A stretch of 55,117 bases of DNA from the NCBI GenBank assembly GCA_020850475.1, contig JADZEO010000084.1, positions 1 through 55,117 of the forward strand, written 5' to 3'. Origin of the DNA: Bdellovibrionales bacterium. GTDB lineage: Bacteria > Bdellovibrionota > Bdellovibrionia > Bdellovibrionales > UBA1609. The position numbers and the translations under genes are program-made. Below, in pieces: positions 15,204 through 24,975 of this stretch (its first letter is position 1; every line of letters starts with the position of its first letter). A model generated the notes under the pieces. That model searched no databases and was not told the DNA's origin. It was given only the letters and a program-made list of their open reading frames with translations.

Positions 15204-16004
15204 CTACTTGGTGATCAGCGCGAGTTTGGCTTGTTGCCAATAGTTTTCCAGTTCCGCCGAGGTGAGTTGGGCAAAATCCTTACCGTCGCGATGGCAAAAC
15301 TGCTGCATCTTCACAAAGCGCTCTTCAAATCTAAGATTGGTCACGCGCAAGGCTTGCTCCCCGTCGATGTTGAGGTGTCGCCCGAGTTGGGCCACACTAA
15401 ACAAAAGATCGCCAATCTCGTGTTCCAAGGCCTGTTGGTCACGCGCCTGCAGGGCGACCTTGACCTCTTCGAGTTCTTCCTCAACCTTCTTCAAAACCTC
15501 TTCGGGGGTTTGCCAATCAAAGTGCCACTTCTTGGTTTTCTCTCCCACTTTTTGGGCGCTGATTAAGGCTGGTAGCGCGGGGGGGAGGTCGAAGCGCACC
15601 CAAGGATCCCGCTGCGCTTTTTCCTGGGCCTTGATCTTAGCCCAATTGTCGAGCACTTCGGCACTGTCAGCGACCTGGACGTTGGCAAACACGTGCGGGT
15701 GGCGGCGGACCATTTTGCGGCCGATCCCTTCAATGACGTCGTAGATATCAAACTGGCCGTTTTGACGGGCCATTTCCGCATGAATTACGACCTGAAGAAG
15801 CAAGTCGCCCAGCTCTTCTTTCATTTCAGCCAGGTTGCCCCGGTCAATGGCCACGGCCAGTTCGTGGGCCTCTTCAATGGCAAAGCGGGTCAAAGTCTGG
15901 TGCGTTTGCTCCTTGTCCCAGGGACAGCCCTCAGGCCCGCGCAGGAGCTCAACGATCTTGACGAGAGAGGCAAATTCGCGGAACTGGTCTGGTGCTTGGG
16001 GCAT
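15204..16004 (-). CDS. mazG: Nucleoside triphosphate pyrophosphohydrolase MazG
   Basis: The 266 residues match full-length two-domain MazG. The N-terminal domain has 'CPWDKEQTHQTL' and the metal-binding EEXXE/EXXD helices ('EEAHELAVAI', 'KEELGDLLLQV'). The second copy in the C-terminal half has 'VEEELEEVK' and 'EHEIGDLLFSVAQL'. It hydrolyses NTPs and dNTPs to NMPs, cleaning damaged nucleotides and lowering ppGpp signalling in E. coli. It is a monocistronic minus-strand gene between RAYT unit 2 and the HD phosphohydrolase. Confidence 0.97.
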   Translation of the reverse strand: MPQAPDQFREFASLVKIVELLRGPEGCPWDKEQTHQTLTRFAIEEAHELAVAIDRGNLAEMKEELGDLLLQVVIHAEMARQNGQFDIYDVIEGIGRKMVRRHPHVFANVQVADSAEVLDNWAKIKAQEKAQRDPWVRFDLPPALPALISAQKVGEKTKKWHFDWQTPEEVLKKVEEELEEVKVALQARDQQALEHEIGDLLFSVAQLGRHLNIDGEQALRVTNLRFEERFVKMQQFCHRDGKDFAQLTSAELENYWQQAKLALITK

Positions 16005-16142
16005 TTAAATTCCTTCTGTCGACAGTGCGGAAAAAGTGTCCTATCGTTTGGTCGCGTTTTGCCCAGTGAGGGGGAGGTTACTTCCTTTTTAGCCGCAAAA
16101 TGCCGAAAAATATAGAGAGAATAACTAAGGAAATCGAAGGCA

Positions 16143-18575
16143 TTGGTCAAGGATAAGCAAAAGAAAAACATTCATTCTCGCACCAAGTACATGGATCATT
16201 CCCGGCGCTTTTTGGAATGGGTCAATACGCTGGGTTTGGAGCAAACCGTTTTTGGTCGTTTGGTGCACTATCTCGATGCGCGCTTTCAAATTCGGCGCCT
16301 GTCGTTTTTGTTTTTGTTTACTCTACTGCTCAGTTTTTTGCTCTTTTGGGATATTGATTTTCCCTATTTTGTGCAAGTCGGCGATATTGCCACGACCGAC
16401 ATCAAGTCACCGATCAGCTTTCAGATTGTTGACGAAGTTGCCACCGAGACCAAGCGGCGCGAAGCTGAGCAGAGCGTGCCGCCCATTTATGATTTCGACC
16501 CGAACGCCTACGAAAATACCACTCACAACATCTACAAGTCTTGGCGGAAGATGCGCCAGCTGGTTAAGCAAACGGCCTGGCCAGAAGAAGACCATAAGCG
16601 CGCGGAAGCTGTTAGTGAGTTCATGGAGCAAAAGAAGGCCTTTGAAACTGAGCTGGGTTCTCCTGTCACGGATTTGATCTTTCGCTGGCTGATTGACAAA
16701 CGCTTTAGCGCCAGTCTGGAGAATATTCTCATTGAAGCCTTTGCCAAGTGGTCTTCTTACAAAGTGTATGACGGTGCGACCAATTTGTTGCCCGAAGATG
16801 ATGCTCCGCTGATTGTCCGCGTGATCGATCGACGAGGGGCCTTTGAAGAATACACGGCTGTGCGTGGCGAACTGAAATCACTTCGTGACCCACAGAATTT
16901 TAGTTTCGAGGGTGTCCCGGGCGAGGCCGGGCTGGGACAGCCGGATCGCAAGCGCCTTCAGACCCTGGCTCTGGAAATCCTAGCACCGAATCTCACTTTT
17001 AACCGGCAAGAGACCTCGGACCGGAAGGACAAAGCCCGGGCGTCGGTCTTACCGGTTCAGCTGTCGATTGCCAAAAATCAAGTGGTGGTGGCAGCGGGCG
17101 CGATCGTGCAACCCATTCACGTGACTTTGATGGAAGAGATCCGCAATCTCAAATCCGACCGTCGATCCGACTTTGTTTCGCTCGTCTCGGCCTTGCTCTT
17201 TTTGTCATTGATGTTGGTGTTCTTTTCTTACACCCGCCGCTTTACTTTAAATCGGGTGCGAGTGCAGGACAAAGAGTTGGCGGTGATGGGGTTGGTGACC
17301 GTAATCGTGGTCTTGATCACCAAGATTTTTCTTTTTATGACCGACGCCGCCTTTGTTGTGAAATATGGAAACTTAGTACCGAGCAGCGCCTTTTTGTACT
17401 CAGCCCCGATTGCCGCGGGACCGATGCTCGTGGGTTTACTGATCAGTTCAGGGGAGATTATTTGGTTGTTCACCGCCTTTTTGGCCATTGTCGGCGCGGT
17501 GATGGTTGACTTTAATTTTGGCTTCCTGCTGGTCTCAATGATTGGTGGGATTGCAGCGGCTCGAGGCGTCTACTCTTGCAAAAAGCGCAACGATATTTAT
17601 TGGGCGGGAGTGCGCACGGGTTTAGTGAACTCTCTGGTGATTGCCTTAGTTCTGGTGATGCAGGGAATGGGCAACACCGAGCTCCTCAATCAGTTGATTT
17701 GGGCGGTACCGGCAGGGTTTATGGGCGGGATCATTTCCTCGATGATTGCCATGATGTTGGTGCCGTTGTTGGAAAGTGCCTTTAACTTTGTGACGGACGT
17801 AAAGCTCCTCGAGTTGAGCAACCTCAATCATCCCCTGATGCAAGAGATGATTGTGAAAGCCCCCGGCACTTACCATCACTCGCTGGTGGTGGGAAGCATG
17901 GTGGAAGCTGCAGCAAGTGAAATTGGAGCCAATGCCTTGTTGGCTAAAGTGATGGCCTTTTATCACGACATCGGCAAAACTTCTCATGCGCAGTATTTTA
18001 TTGAAAACCAGAAGCCGGGCAATAACCCCCACGATCACATTTCGCCTTACATGTCGAAGACCATTTTGATTGCCCACATTAAGGACGGGGCGGAAATGGG
18101 CATGCGGCATCAACTGGGAAAGCCGATCATCGACGGGGTTTTGCAACATCATGGCACCACGCTCATCTCCTACTTTTACAACAAGGCCCTCGATGAGGCC
18201 GATCAAGATGTCGATCAGGTTCTGGAAGATGACTTTCGCTATCCCGGTCCCAAGCCGCAGTTTCGCGAGGCCGCCCTGGTCATGCTGGCCGACAGCATCG
18301 AGGCCGCCGCGCGCTCGTTGGATGAGCCGACCACGGCTCGTTTGCAAAATATCGTGAAGAACATCATTCAAGCGAAGTTCCTTGATGGCCAATTGAACGA
18401 GTGCAATCTCACCTTGGCAGATCTTTCGGTCATTGAGTCGTCCTTCTGCCGAATTCTGTTGGGCATTTACCACCAACGCATTGATTATCCGAACCTCAAT
18501 ATGAGTCAGTCAAATCCCTTTAAACTGCGTGACTCCAAACCGCGCGGAGAAAAGAAGGGAATGAGCGGGGCATGA
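16143..18575 (+). CDS. 7TM-HD family phosphohydrolase (PgpH/YqfF-like)
   Basis: The 810-residue membrane protein has an N-terminal TM helix (about residues 50-70), a large extracytoplasmic domain (about 75-340), a seven-helix membrane block (about 345-550), then a cytoplasmic HD domain with 'TYHHSLVVGSM' (H578) and 'YHDIGKT' (H608-D609), plus downstream 'QHHGTT' and 'LADSIEAAAR' metal and substrate positions. The family hydrolyses cyclic dinucleotides; PgpH degrades c-di-AMP. The listed start is TTG 16143; ATG 16191 is possible. The gene is coupled to ybeY through an ATGA overlap, a widely conserved pairing. Confidence 0.93.
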   Translation: MVKDKQKKNIHSRTKYMDHSRRFLEWVNTLGLEQTVFGRLVHYLDARFQIRRLSFLFLFTLLLSFLLFWDIDFPYFVQVGDIATTDIKSPISFQIVDEVATETKRREAEQSVPPIYDFDPNAYENTTHNIYKSWRKMRQLVKQTAWPEEDHKRAEAVSEFMEQKKAFETELGSPVTDLIFRWLIDKRFSASLENILIEAFAKWSSYKVYDGATNLLPEDDAPLIVRVIDRRGAFEEYTAVRGELKSLRDPQNFSFEGVPGEAGLGQPDRKRLQTLALEILAPNLTFNRQETSDRKDKARASVLPVQLSIAKNQVVVAAGAIVQPIHVTLMEEIRNLKSDRRSDFVSLVSALLFLSLMLVFFSYTRRFTLNRVRVQDKELAVMGLVTVIVVLITKIFLFMTDAAFVVKYGNLVPSSAFLYSAPIAAGPMLVGLLISSGEIIWLFTAFLAIVGAVMVDFNFGFLLVSMIGGIAAARGVYSCKKRNDIYWAGVRTGLVNSLVIALVLVMQGMGNTELLNQLIWAVPAGFMGGIISSMIAMMLVPLLESAFNFVTDVKLLELSNLNHPLMQEMIVKAPGTYHHSLVVGSMVEAAASEIGANALLAKVMAFYHDIGKTSHAQYFIENQKPGNNPHDHISPYMSKTILIAHIKDGAEMGMRHQLGKPIIDGVLQHHGTTLISYFYNKALDEADQDVDQVLEDDFRYPGPKPQFREAALVMLADSIEAAARSLDEPTTARLQNIVKNIIQAKFLDGQLNECNLTLADLSVIESSFCRILLGIYHQRIDYPNLNMSQSNPFKLRDSKPRGEKKGMSGA

Positions 18576-19012
18576 ACGTCCTCGTGCTCAATCACCAAGG
18601 TCGTCCGATCTTGCGGCGTTTTACCGAAGATTGTCTCCAGTGGTTTGCGGCGGCTCTCCGTCGCCGTGGACACCGAGGACCTTGGAACCAACAGCAGCTG
18701 GTGGTGGTGTTTCTCGACAAGAGCCAGGCCCGGGTCCTGAATCGGCAATACCGCAAAAAAGACTATGCCACGGACGTCCTGAGCTTCTCGGGAATCGAAC
18801 CCGAAAGTTTGGGTGAGCTCGTCTTGTCGATGGAAGTGATTCGTCAACAGGCGCGGGAGCATCGGTTGACGGTCCGAGAGGAGCTTTCCTATTTGTTGTT
18901 GCACGGCCTGCTTCACCTGTTGGGTTATGAACACGAAAGCTCTCCCACTCAGGCACGGCGGATGTTTCAGCTTCAGGATGCGCTTTGGAATCTGTATTGG
19001 CGGGGCCGCTAA
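18572..19012 (+). CDS. ybeY: Endoribonuclease YbeY (rRNA maturation factor)
   Basis: The 146-residue protein has the zinc-binding signature HGLLHLLGYEHE (H111, H115, H121) and the upstream 'NRQYRKKDYATDVLSF' block. YbeY processes the 16S rRNA 3' end and takes part in ribosome quality control. Its start overlaps the HD-phosphohydrolase stop by four bases. A 7-bp hairpin (CCCACTC/GAGTGGG, 19019-19046) follows but has no T-run, so I do not call a terminator. Confidence 0.96.
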   Translation: MNVLVLNHQGRPILRRFTEDCLQWFAAALRRRGHRGPWNQQQLVVVFLDKSQARVLNRQYRKKDYATDVLSFSGIEPESLGELVLSMEVIRQQAREHRLTVREELSYLLLHGLLHLLGYEHESSPTQARRMFQLQDALWNLYWRGR

Positions 19013-19144
19013 AACTCTCCCACTCCGCCACCTCGGGTTGAGTGGGCCCTTCACGACAAATAATTATCTTGGTCCATTGGTTGCCTGGCCCTCCGGTCTT
19101 TGCTAACCTGTCGATTGTTGCCCAAGCTGTTCAAGGAGAAGGCC

Positions 19145-20267
19145 ATGTCCATCGAGACTCATTTGACCGAAGTTAAATCCCTGTTGAAGGAATTGCGGGG
19201 CAAAACCCTTGATCTTCGGGGGTATCTTTGACATTCAAGGAAAAAAGAAACGCTTAGAAGAGCTCGAACAGCAAATTCAAAACCCTGAAATTTGGAACAA
19301 GCACGGCGAGATGCAGAAAATCAATAAGGAGAAAGTCCTTCTTGAGAAGTCGGTGCTCGATTGGGAAGGCCTCCATCAAAAGGTCGAAGACAATGAAGTT
19401 CTCCTGGAGATGGCGGTCGAGGAAAAAGATGAGACTTCCTTTGAAGAAGTGCGGCGAGAGCTCAGTTCTATGCACGCTGTCATTAAGGATCTGGAGCTCA
19501 AGACGCTGCTCAGTGGAGAGAGCGATCCCAACAGTTCCTATCTCTCAATTAATTCGGGAGCCGGTGGTACTGAGGCCTGTGACTGGGCCCAGATGCTTTA
19601 CCGAATGTACACCCGCTATGCCGAAAAGCACGGCTATCGGGTTGAGATTCTTGAAATGACCGAGGGTGAGGGCGCCGGAATTAAGTCGGTTACCATGTTA
19701 ATTGAAGGCCCCTATGCCTATGGTCACCTCAAGGCGGAGTCGGGAGTTCATCGTCTCGTGAGGATTAGCCCCTTTGATTCGAATGCTCGACGCCATACGA
19801 GCTTTGCTTCGGTTTTTGCTTGGCCGGAAGTCGACGACGAAATTCAAATCGATATTAAGACTGAAGACCTTCGCATTGACACTTATCGGTCGGGCGGAGC
19901 GGGAGGCCAGCACGTCAATCGAACCGACTCGGCGGTGCGCATCACGCATTTGCCAACGAATGTCGTGGTTCAGTGTCAGAGCGAGCGGAGCCAGATTTCG
20001 AACCGGGAAAAGGCCTTCAAAATGTTGCGTGCCGCACTCTATGAACGAGAGATGGAGAAGCGTCGTCAGGAGAAGGAAGCGCTCGACGGGACCAAAGCGG
20101 AGAACGAATGGGGGAGCCAGATTCGCTCCTACGTTTTGCACCCTTACAAAATGGTTAAGGACCTGCGAACTGAAACCGAGTCGGGCACGCCAGATCGGGT
20201 CTTAGACGGCGACTTGGATGAGTTTATTGAATCCTACTTAAAGCAACAAGCAACAGGCGGCGTCTAG
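19145..20267 (+). CDS. prfB: Peptide chain release factor 2, programmed +1 frameshift
   Basis: RF2 releases peptides at UGA and UAA. The first 28 codons start at ATG 19145 (AAGGAGAAGG upstream) and end at an in-frame TGA (19229-19231). A +1 shift on CTT joins them to the long downstream frame, giving 373 residues in total. The anticodon-like tripeptide SPF is in 'RISPFDSNARR' and the catalytic GGQ in 'SGGAGGQHVNR'. Low RF2 slows reading of the UGA and favours shifting, an autoregulatory loop known from E. coli. It is followed by lolC/E with a one-base overlap. Confidence 0.98.
19217..19232 (+). promoter_or_regulatory. prfB +1 programmed frameshift site
   Basis: The slippery CTTTGAC (19226-19232) is preceded three bases earlier by an internal SD-like run of G residues (19218-19222), the canonical RF2 recoding signal. 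The zero frame gives RGYL then stop; the shifted frame continues DIQGKKK. Confidence 0.97.
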
Positions 20268-21493
20268 TGTACCAAGTTTGGTTGGTGTGGCGATTTTTGC
20301 GTTCGGGTCAGAGATTTCTGAATCTGACGACCTCACTGAGCATTTTTGGAATGGTGATTGGAGTGGCCTCGCTGGTCGTCGCCATGGCCGTCGTCAGTGG
20401 CTTTGAGACGACGCTCAAAAATTCGGTGATAGATTCCGTGGGACACATTCTCGTCATGAAGCGGGGCGCTCCCCTCGAAGACGACGCGCAGTTTTTGAGC
20501 ACGGTGCGTGCTCACACGCCGGGTTTGCTAGCGGAGACGCCCTTTGTCTACTTAGAGGCGGTTTTGGCTCATAAGAAGAAGCTGTCGGGGGTGGTCGTCC
20601 AAGGCGTGGATCCCGCGACCTATGAGAAGGTGCTTCGCCTTAAACATCGCTTGCGTGAGGGCGAATTTGCCTTTGGTCCCCGCGAAGACGGAGTTCAAGG
20701 CGGTTTGGTGGGCAAGGGGCTGGCAGAAAAATTTGGCCTTAAAGTGGGTGATACTTTTAAAGCGGTCATGCCGGTGGCCAAGGAGTATGACAATTCGTCC
20801 TTTCGCCCGCGGCCGATGACTTTTTTTGTTCGCGGCGTACTCGACTTAGGCCGCTTTGATTGGAATGAACGGTTTATTCTCACTCACCTGGAGGCGGCCC
20901 AAGAGTTTGCCCAGATTGGCAAGCAAGTGATGGGATATCGTCTGCGGTTGGATCGTGACGATAAGGCCAAGGAAGTTGCCTTTAATTTGAGTCAACAGCT
21001 GGGCCATGCTTATTGGACTCGCGATTGGGAAGATGTGAATCGCAATTTGTTTGAGGCCGTTAAACTCGAAAAGGTTGTGATCTTTTTTGTGCTGTTGATT
21101 ATGGTCCTGGCGGCTTGCTTTAATATTTCGAGCACGCTTTTTGTGAGTGTGCTGCGGCGATTTGGCGACATCAGTGTGCTCAAAACCCTGGGAGCTAATC
21201 GGCGGTTCGTCATTAAGCTCTTTACGGCCCAGGGACTGCTGATTGGTTTTATTGGGACCGTGTTGGGCGTGCTATTGGGTGTGGCTCTCTGTTTTGGTTT
21301 TTTGTATGCCGAACAACACTGGGGACTGCTGCCAGGGGAAGTTTACAAATTAGAGCGAATTGATGTCGAGTTTCGGTGGACGGATATCTCGGCCATTTTT
21401 GGTGCAGCTCTGCTCATTTGTTTTTTGGCGACACTAGCACCGGCCCGCCGCGGTTCTAAGTTGGCGCCGGTGGAAGGACTTCGTTATGAATGA
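20267..21493 (+). CDS. lolC: Lipoprotein-releasing ABC transporter permease LolC/LolE
   Basis: The 408-residue inner-membrane subunit has one N-terminal TM helix (about residues 22-45, 'SLSIFGMVIGVASLVV'), a large periplasmic domain, then three C-terminal TM helices starting at about 270 ('VVIFFVLLIMVLAACFNISSTL') and a final '[17 protein letters not shown]'. With LolD it extracts lipoproteins from the inner membrane and passes them to LolA. Only one permease gene is present here, so the complex may be a LolF-type homodimer or have a partner elsewhere. It starts with GTG overlapping the prfB stop and overlaps lolD by eight bases. Confidence 0.93.
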   Translation: MYQVWLVWRFLRSGQRFLNLTTSLSIFGMVIGVASLVVAMAVVSGFETTLKNSVIDSVGHILVMKRGAPLEDDAQFLSTVRAHTPGLLAETPFVYLEAVLAHKKKLSGVVVQGVDPATYEKVLRLKHRLREGEFAFGPREDGVQGGLVGKGLAEKFGLKVGDTFKAVMPVAKEYDNSSFRPRPMTFFVRGVLDLGRFDWNERFILTHLEAAQEFAQIGKQVMGYRLRLDRDDKAKEVAFNLSQQLGHAYWTRDWEDVNRNLFEAVKLEKVVIFFVLLIMVLAACFNISSTLFVSVLRRFGDISVLKTLGANRRFVIKLFTAQGLLIGFIGTVLGVLLGVALCFGFLYAEQHWGLLPGEVYKLERIDVEFRWTDISAIFGAALLICFLATLAPARRGSKLAPVEGLRYE

Positions 21494-22166
21494 CGGAATG
21501 CCGATTCTCTCCGCTCGGGGAGTTTACAAGTCTTACCCGATGGGCAAGAACCGTTTGGAGATTCTCAAAGGGCTCGATTTGCAAATTCACCAAGGCGAAG
21601 CGGTGTGCATCGTTGGCGCCAGTGGGGCCGGAAAAAGCACGCTTCTGCACATCATGGGCACTTTGGATCGCCCCACTCTCGGTACGGTCCTCTATCGCGG
21701 TCGTGATTTGTTTCGCCAAAGCGATGAGCAGTTGGCGAAGTTTCGTAACGAAAAACTGGGTTTCGTCTTTCAGTTTCACCACCTGATGAGCGAGTTTACC
21801 GCCCTCGAAAATATCACGATGCCCGCTCGAATTGCCGGAATGAGCGCCCGCATGGCGCGCGAGCGGGGCGAGGAGTTACTGGCCGGGCTGGGCCTGATCG
21901 ATCGTAAAGATCACTTCCCCTCGGAGATGAGCGGCGGTGAGCAACAGCGAGTGGCCATCGCCCGCGCTCTCCTCAACGAGCCCGAAGTCCTGCTGGCCGA
22001 CGAGCCGACGGGTAACCTGGACACCAAAAATAGCGGAAAGATTCAGGATCTCTTTTTCGAGCTTAAGGACCGCATGGGCCTCACTTTGGTCGTGGTTTCC
22101 CATGACCAAGAATTTGCTAGACGGTTTCCGCGAATTTGTGTGATGAAGGACGGTCTTTGGGTTTAA
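21486..22166 (+). CDS. lolD: Lipoprotein-releasing ABC transporter ATPase LolD
   Basis: The 226-residue ABC ATPase has Walker [10 protein letters not shown] (44-52), a signature [14 protein letters not shown] (from about 145), Walker [10 protein letters not shown] and an H-loop 'VVSHD'. It powers lipoprotein release with the LolC/E permease encoded just upstream (8-base overlap). The ATG at 21486 lies inside the permease gene, implying translational coupling. Confidence 0.95.
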   Translation: MNDGMPILSARGVYKSYPMGKNRLEILKGLDLQIHQGEAVCIVGASGAGKSTLLHIMGTLDRPTLGTVLYRGRDLFRQSDEQLAKFRNEKLGFVFQFHHLMSEFTALENITMPARIAGMSARMARERGEELLAGLGLIDRKDHFPSEMSGGEQQRVAIARALLNEPEVLLADEPTGNLDTKNSGKIQDLFFELKDRMGLTLVVVSHDQEFARRFPRICVMKDGLWV

Positions 22167-22175
22167 AATGAACTC

Positions 22176-22604
22176 ATGGATGCTCATCGCCTGGTGCGCT
22201 ATTTCCTGATCTCAGTTTGTTGGTGGGGAGGACTCCCCGTCGCGCTGGGGGCCAGTAGCTACCAGCCCCAGAAAATCAAAATCACCTCAGAAAATCCGCG
22301 CAAGTTACAGGTGAAAATCTGGCAGAAGAAGGTCTTTCCTGAATTGATTGGCGGAGTGTGCGAATCGGGCGGATATTTTACGGAGTGCTTTCAGGTACCG
22401 GCTGAGAAGTGTCAAGCTGAGGCTCGTATGCAGATCGAAAGCTGCAAAGCCAAATTGCGAATGCCCCCGACGTTTAAGAGTGAAACTGAAGCCCTCGACT
22501 GGAGTCGGAAACTCGGTGAATGCCTGGGGGGGAAGCTCGAACATAAACTGAAACCTTGGCAACGCGATCAAGCCAAATGCAGTTCGGTTGAGGCCTGGCT
22601 ATGA
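22176..22604 (+). CDS. Secreted Cys-rich protein, unknown function
   Basis: The 142-residue protein has a likely signal peptide (residues 1-26, ending ALGASS) and six cysteines in the mature part, the first four in the pattern 'GGVCESGGYFTECF' and 'EKCQAE...ESCKAK', suggesting disulfide-bonded helices in the periplasm or outside. I recognise no family. It begins ten bases after lolD and its stop overlaps the start of the next secreted protein (ATGA), so the two are probably translated together and may work as a pair. Confidence 0.75.
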   Translation: MDAHRLVRYFLISVCWWGGLPVALGASSYQPQKIKITSENPRKLQVKIWQKKVFPELIGGVCESGGYFTECFQVPAEKCQAEARMQIESCKAKLRMPPTFKSETEALDWSRKLGECLGGKLEHKLKPWQRDQAKCSSVEAWL

Positions 22605-24805
22605 ATTTGAAATTTCGTTGCCGACATTTGATAATTTTTTTGGCAGCCGTGGCTCCCGGCTGGGCACAGGCCAATCAAGGGCTGGCCCAGCGAGACAACT
22701 GGTGCACGTCTCCAGAAAACCAGACAGCCTACCGACGAATGGTAGCAGAATTGAACAAACAATTTGCTTGTCAGGCTCTTGAGCCTCGCGACTGCATGGT
22801 GCTGACGGGTGCTGTCGGGGTGGGAAGTTTGTATGGTGCCGCAAAGGCCGTCCAGGCCCATCAGGCCACCCATGCCCCGACGCCGGTCCCGACTTGTCAG
22901 GTGCGCCTACAGCGGCGAGAAGCTGAGCAGGGCTTTGTGCAGGTGTTTGTTGAAGCTCTCGACGCGCAAGTGCTCGTCGATTGGCTTCTTCCTTTAGCCG
23001 CGGCGAGCGGCCCGTGTGGGATTTCACCTGAAACTCATGGTCGTATGGAGCGGATGGCGCAAACCACCTCGGAATTTGCCCGAGGTGAGTTTGAGCGCTT
23101 CAACACTGCCCAGCGCGCCGTCGAGACCAACATCCGAACCCACCAAGCGACCATCGAGAGGGAATTGCAGGCCCTGCGGGCGCAAATGGGCGAAGCTCGC
23201 GTGAACAACCTGGGGCTGGGTCGAGTTCAAGAATTCTTGCGGAGTGACCAGCGCGCTTTGGCCGATGGTTGGAATGGATTTTTGCGTGATCGCGCCACGC
23301 GGTTGCGGGGAGAACTTTTAGCGGCCACTCAAGCCGGCGACGAGAATGCGGCCCGTTTGGCAGCGGTCGAGATCAGAGAGTTTATCGGCACCAATTTTTC
23401 CGAAGAAGTTCAGCGCTCGCTCCGTCCCATGACGGCGGCGCAAGAGGCCGCCAATTTTAATCGCGGATCGCGGGCGGTGATACAACAAGTCGATGCGCTG
23501 CTGGCCCAAGCTCCGGAACGCTACGGCCAGGCGGCCACGGAGTTTTCGCGGTTGTGTTCAACTGGCCAGATCAATTGCAGCGAGGCCCTCAAGACGGCGC
23601 TGCGGGAGCTTCCGTCCGAGTACACCAAACTCAGTGAGGCCAGCCGAGCGACTAACTTAGCACGAGTTCAACATCGGCTGCTTGGCGAGGCCGCCCAAGC
23701 TTTGCGAGCCCGGACTCCTATGACTGGCACCCAAGCTCGCGAAGTGATGTTGAGACTCACCGAAAACATGGATCGCCGGTTTATGATCTTTGGGGATTTT
23801 CAGGTAGCGGCGGGAGAGATGGGCAATACCACGGAGCAACTGGGTCGACTGGCCACCAGCACGGCGGGTACTCGGGCCGCGGCGATGCGCGCGGGGGCGA
23901 CGGCAGAACAAGCGATCGCGCGATCAGGAATCATGCGTGGACTGGTGGGTATTGGCGGTCGCGCCCTTGGCGGGCTGGCTTTGATGGCGGGCACCGCTGG
24001 AGCGGCGTTGGCCTCGACACCAGTGACGGCCGCCATGATTGTCCTCACACCCACCAATACCAACGGAACCTGTAACGGTTCGGTTCCCACCTCAGTCTAT
24101 GCGGACACCGATGAGTACTGCCGCACACAAGCGGTCTTTAGCGAGCGAACCATGGCCATGGTGTCGATGCCGGTTGAGCAGCAAATGGCTGAGATGCAGA
24201 GGTTTCCTGAAATGTGCGCGGTGGTTCGCGAGACATTCGACAGTGTCAAGCCCACCCGCTGGGAAGGCCAATGTGTCGCAGGAGCGGACGGCCGCCCCAC
24301 CGGGGTGCGGGCCAAGGTGCGTGGCAACGAAGAGGTTTTTCAGGAAGCCACGTGGGGAGCTGATGGCCAGATGAGTTTTTTCCGAATGTACAGTCCAAGC
24401 GGGCAGGGCGGAATTGTGCGCGCCGGATTTGGTATGACGCTGGAAGCTGGGCGTCCCACTGAAATTCGTTTTCGCAACGAAGCGGCCGTCCGGGGGGCTC
24501 GGGATTTTCACCGAGCCCGCCTAGATTCCTTGAATTTTGCCGACGCTCAACTTTATGAACGCTATCGGCCGATTCCTGCGGGCACCGACCCCAATCAGGT
24601 GCAGGGAGTTCAGCGCGCCGCCTTTGAAGAAATCCAACTGGCCCAAGCTCAGTTTCAAGCGAACCGGATGCCTCTAACCGAAATGGCAGCGTGTTGTCAG
24701 GGGAATCATCTGGCCGAACGCTGTCAGCTCTACGGAATGGCACCGGCCTCAACGGCCGCTCCAGGAGCAACTTCCCGCCCTCAAAATGGGCAGGGCACAC
24801 ACTAG
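22601..24805 (+). CDS. Large secreted helical protein with internal hydrophobic segment, unknown
   Basis: The 734-residue protein has a signal peptide (about residues 1-25, ending WAQA), a long Ala/Gln/Arg/Glu-rich helical region (about 140-430) likely to form coiled coil, then a Gly/Ala-rich hydrophobic stretch (about 444-484, containing 'GGRALGGLALMAGTAGAALA'). A Cys-containing C-terminal domain follows. The layout, a coiled-coil stalk plus a mid-protein hydrophobic hairpin in an exported protein, is compatible with membrane insertion. That is inference only; I recognise no family. It is co-transcribed with the small Cys-rich protein. Confidence 0.75.
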   Translation: MNLKFRCRHLIIFLAAVAPGWAQANQGLAQRDNWCTSPENQTAYRRMVAELNKQFACQALEPRDCMVLTGAVGVGSLYGAAKAVQAHQATHAPTPVPTCQVRLQRREAEQGFVQVFVEALDAQVLVDWLLPLAAASGPCGISPETHGRMERMAQTTSEFARGEFERFNTAQRAVETNIRTHQATIERELQALRAQMGEARVNNLGLGRVQEFLRSDQRALADGWNGFLRDRATRLRGELLAATQAGDENAARLAAVEIREFIGTNFSEEVQRSLRPMTAAQEAANFNRGSRAVIQQVDALLAQAPERYGQAATEFSRLCSTGQINCSEALKTALRELPSEYTKLSEASRATNLARVQHRLLGEAAQALRARTPMTGTQAREVMLRLTENMDRRFMIFGDFQVAAGEMGNTTEQLGRLATSTAGTRAAAMRAGATAEQAIARSGIMRGLVGIGGRALGGLALMAGTAGAALASTPVTAAMIVLTPTNTNGTCNGSVPTSVYADTDEYCRTQAVFSERTMAMVSMPVEQQMAEMQRFPEMCAVVRETFDSVKPTRWEGQCVAGADGRPTGVRAKVRGNEEVFQEATWGADGQMSFFRMYSPSGQGGIVRAGFGMTLEAGRPTEIRFRNEAAVRGARDFHRARLDSLNFADAQLYERYRPIPAGTDPNQVQGVQRAAFEEIQLAQAQFQANRMPLTEMAACCQGNHLAERCQLYGMAPASTAAPGATSRPQNGQGTH

Positions 24806-24975
24806 TGTCTGAGACCCACAAGGGGTTCGAGTCCTCTCTCACACAGTAATGATGCGCTACAGTCAAAAAGCGTTCTCTCGCTGGGGGACATTTTGACAAA
24901 GCCTCGTCTTCAGGCTAGGCTCGAGGCCACGTGTTTTCTGTTTTAAGTGTTCAAAACTACTAGGAAATTTACATC

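Noticed and set aside
15063-15566. 167-residue frame after RAYT unit 2
   Set aside because: It is antisense to mazG for most of its length; its first part is the 24/31-bp repeat.
19019-19046. Terminator after ybeY
   Set aside because: The hairpin CCCACTC/GAGTGGG has a 14-base loop and no T-run.
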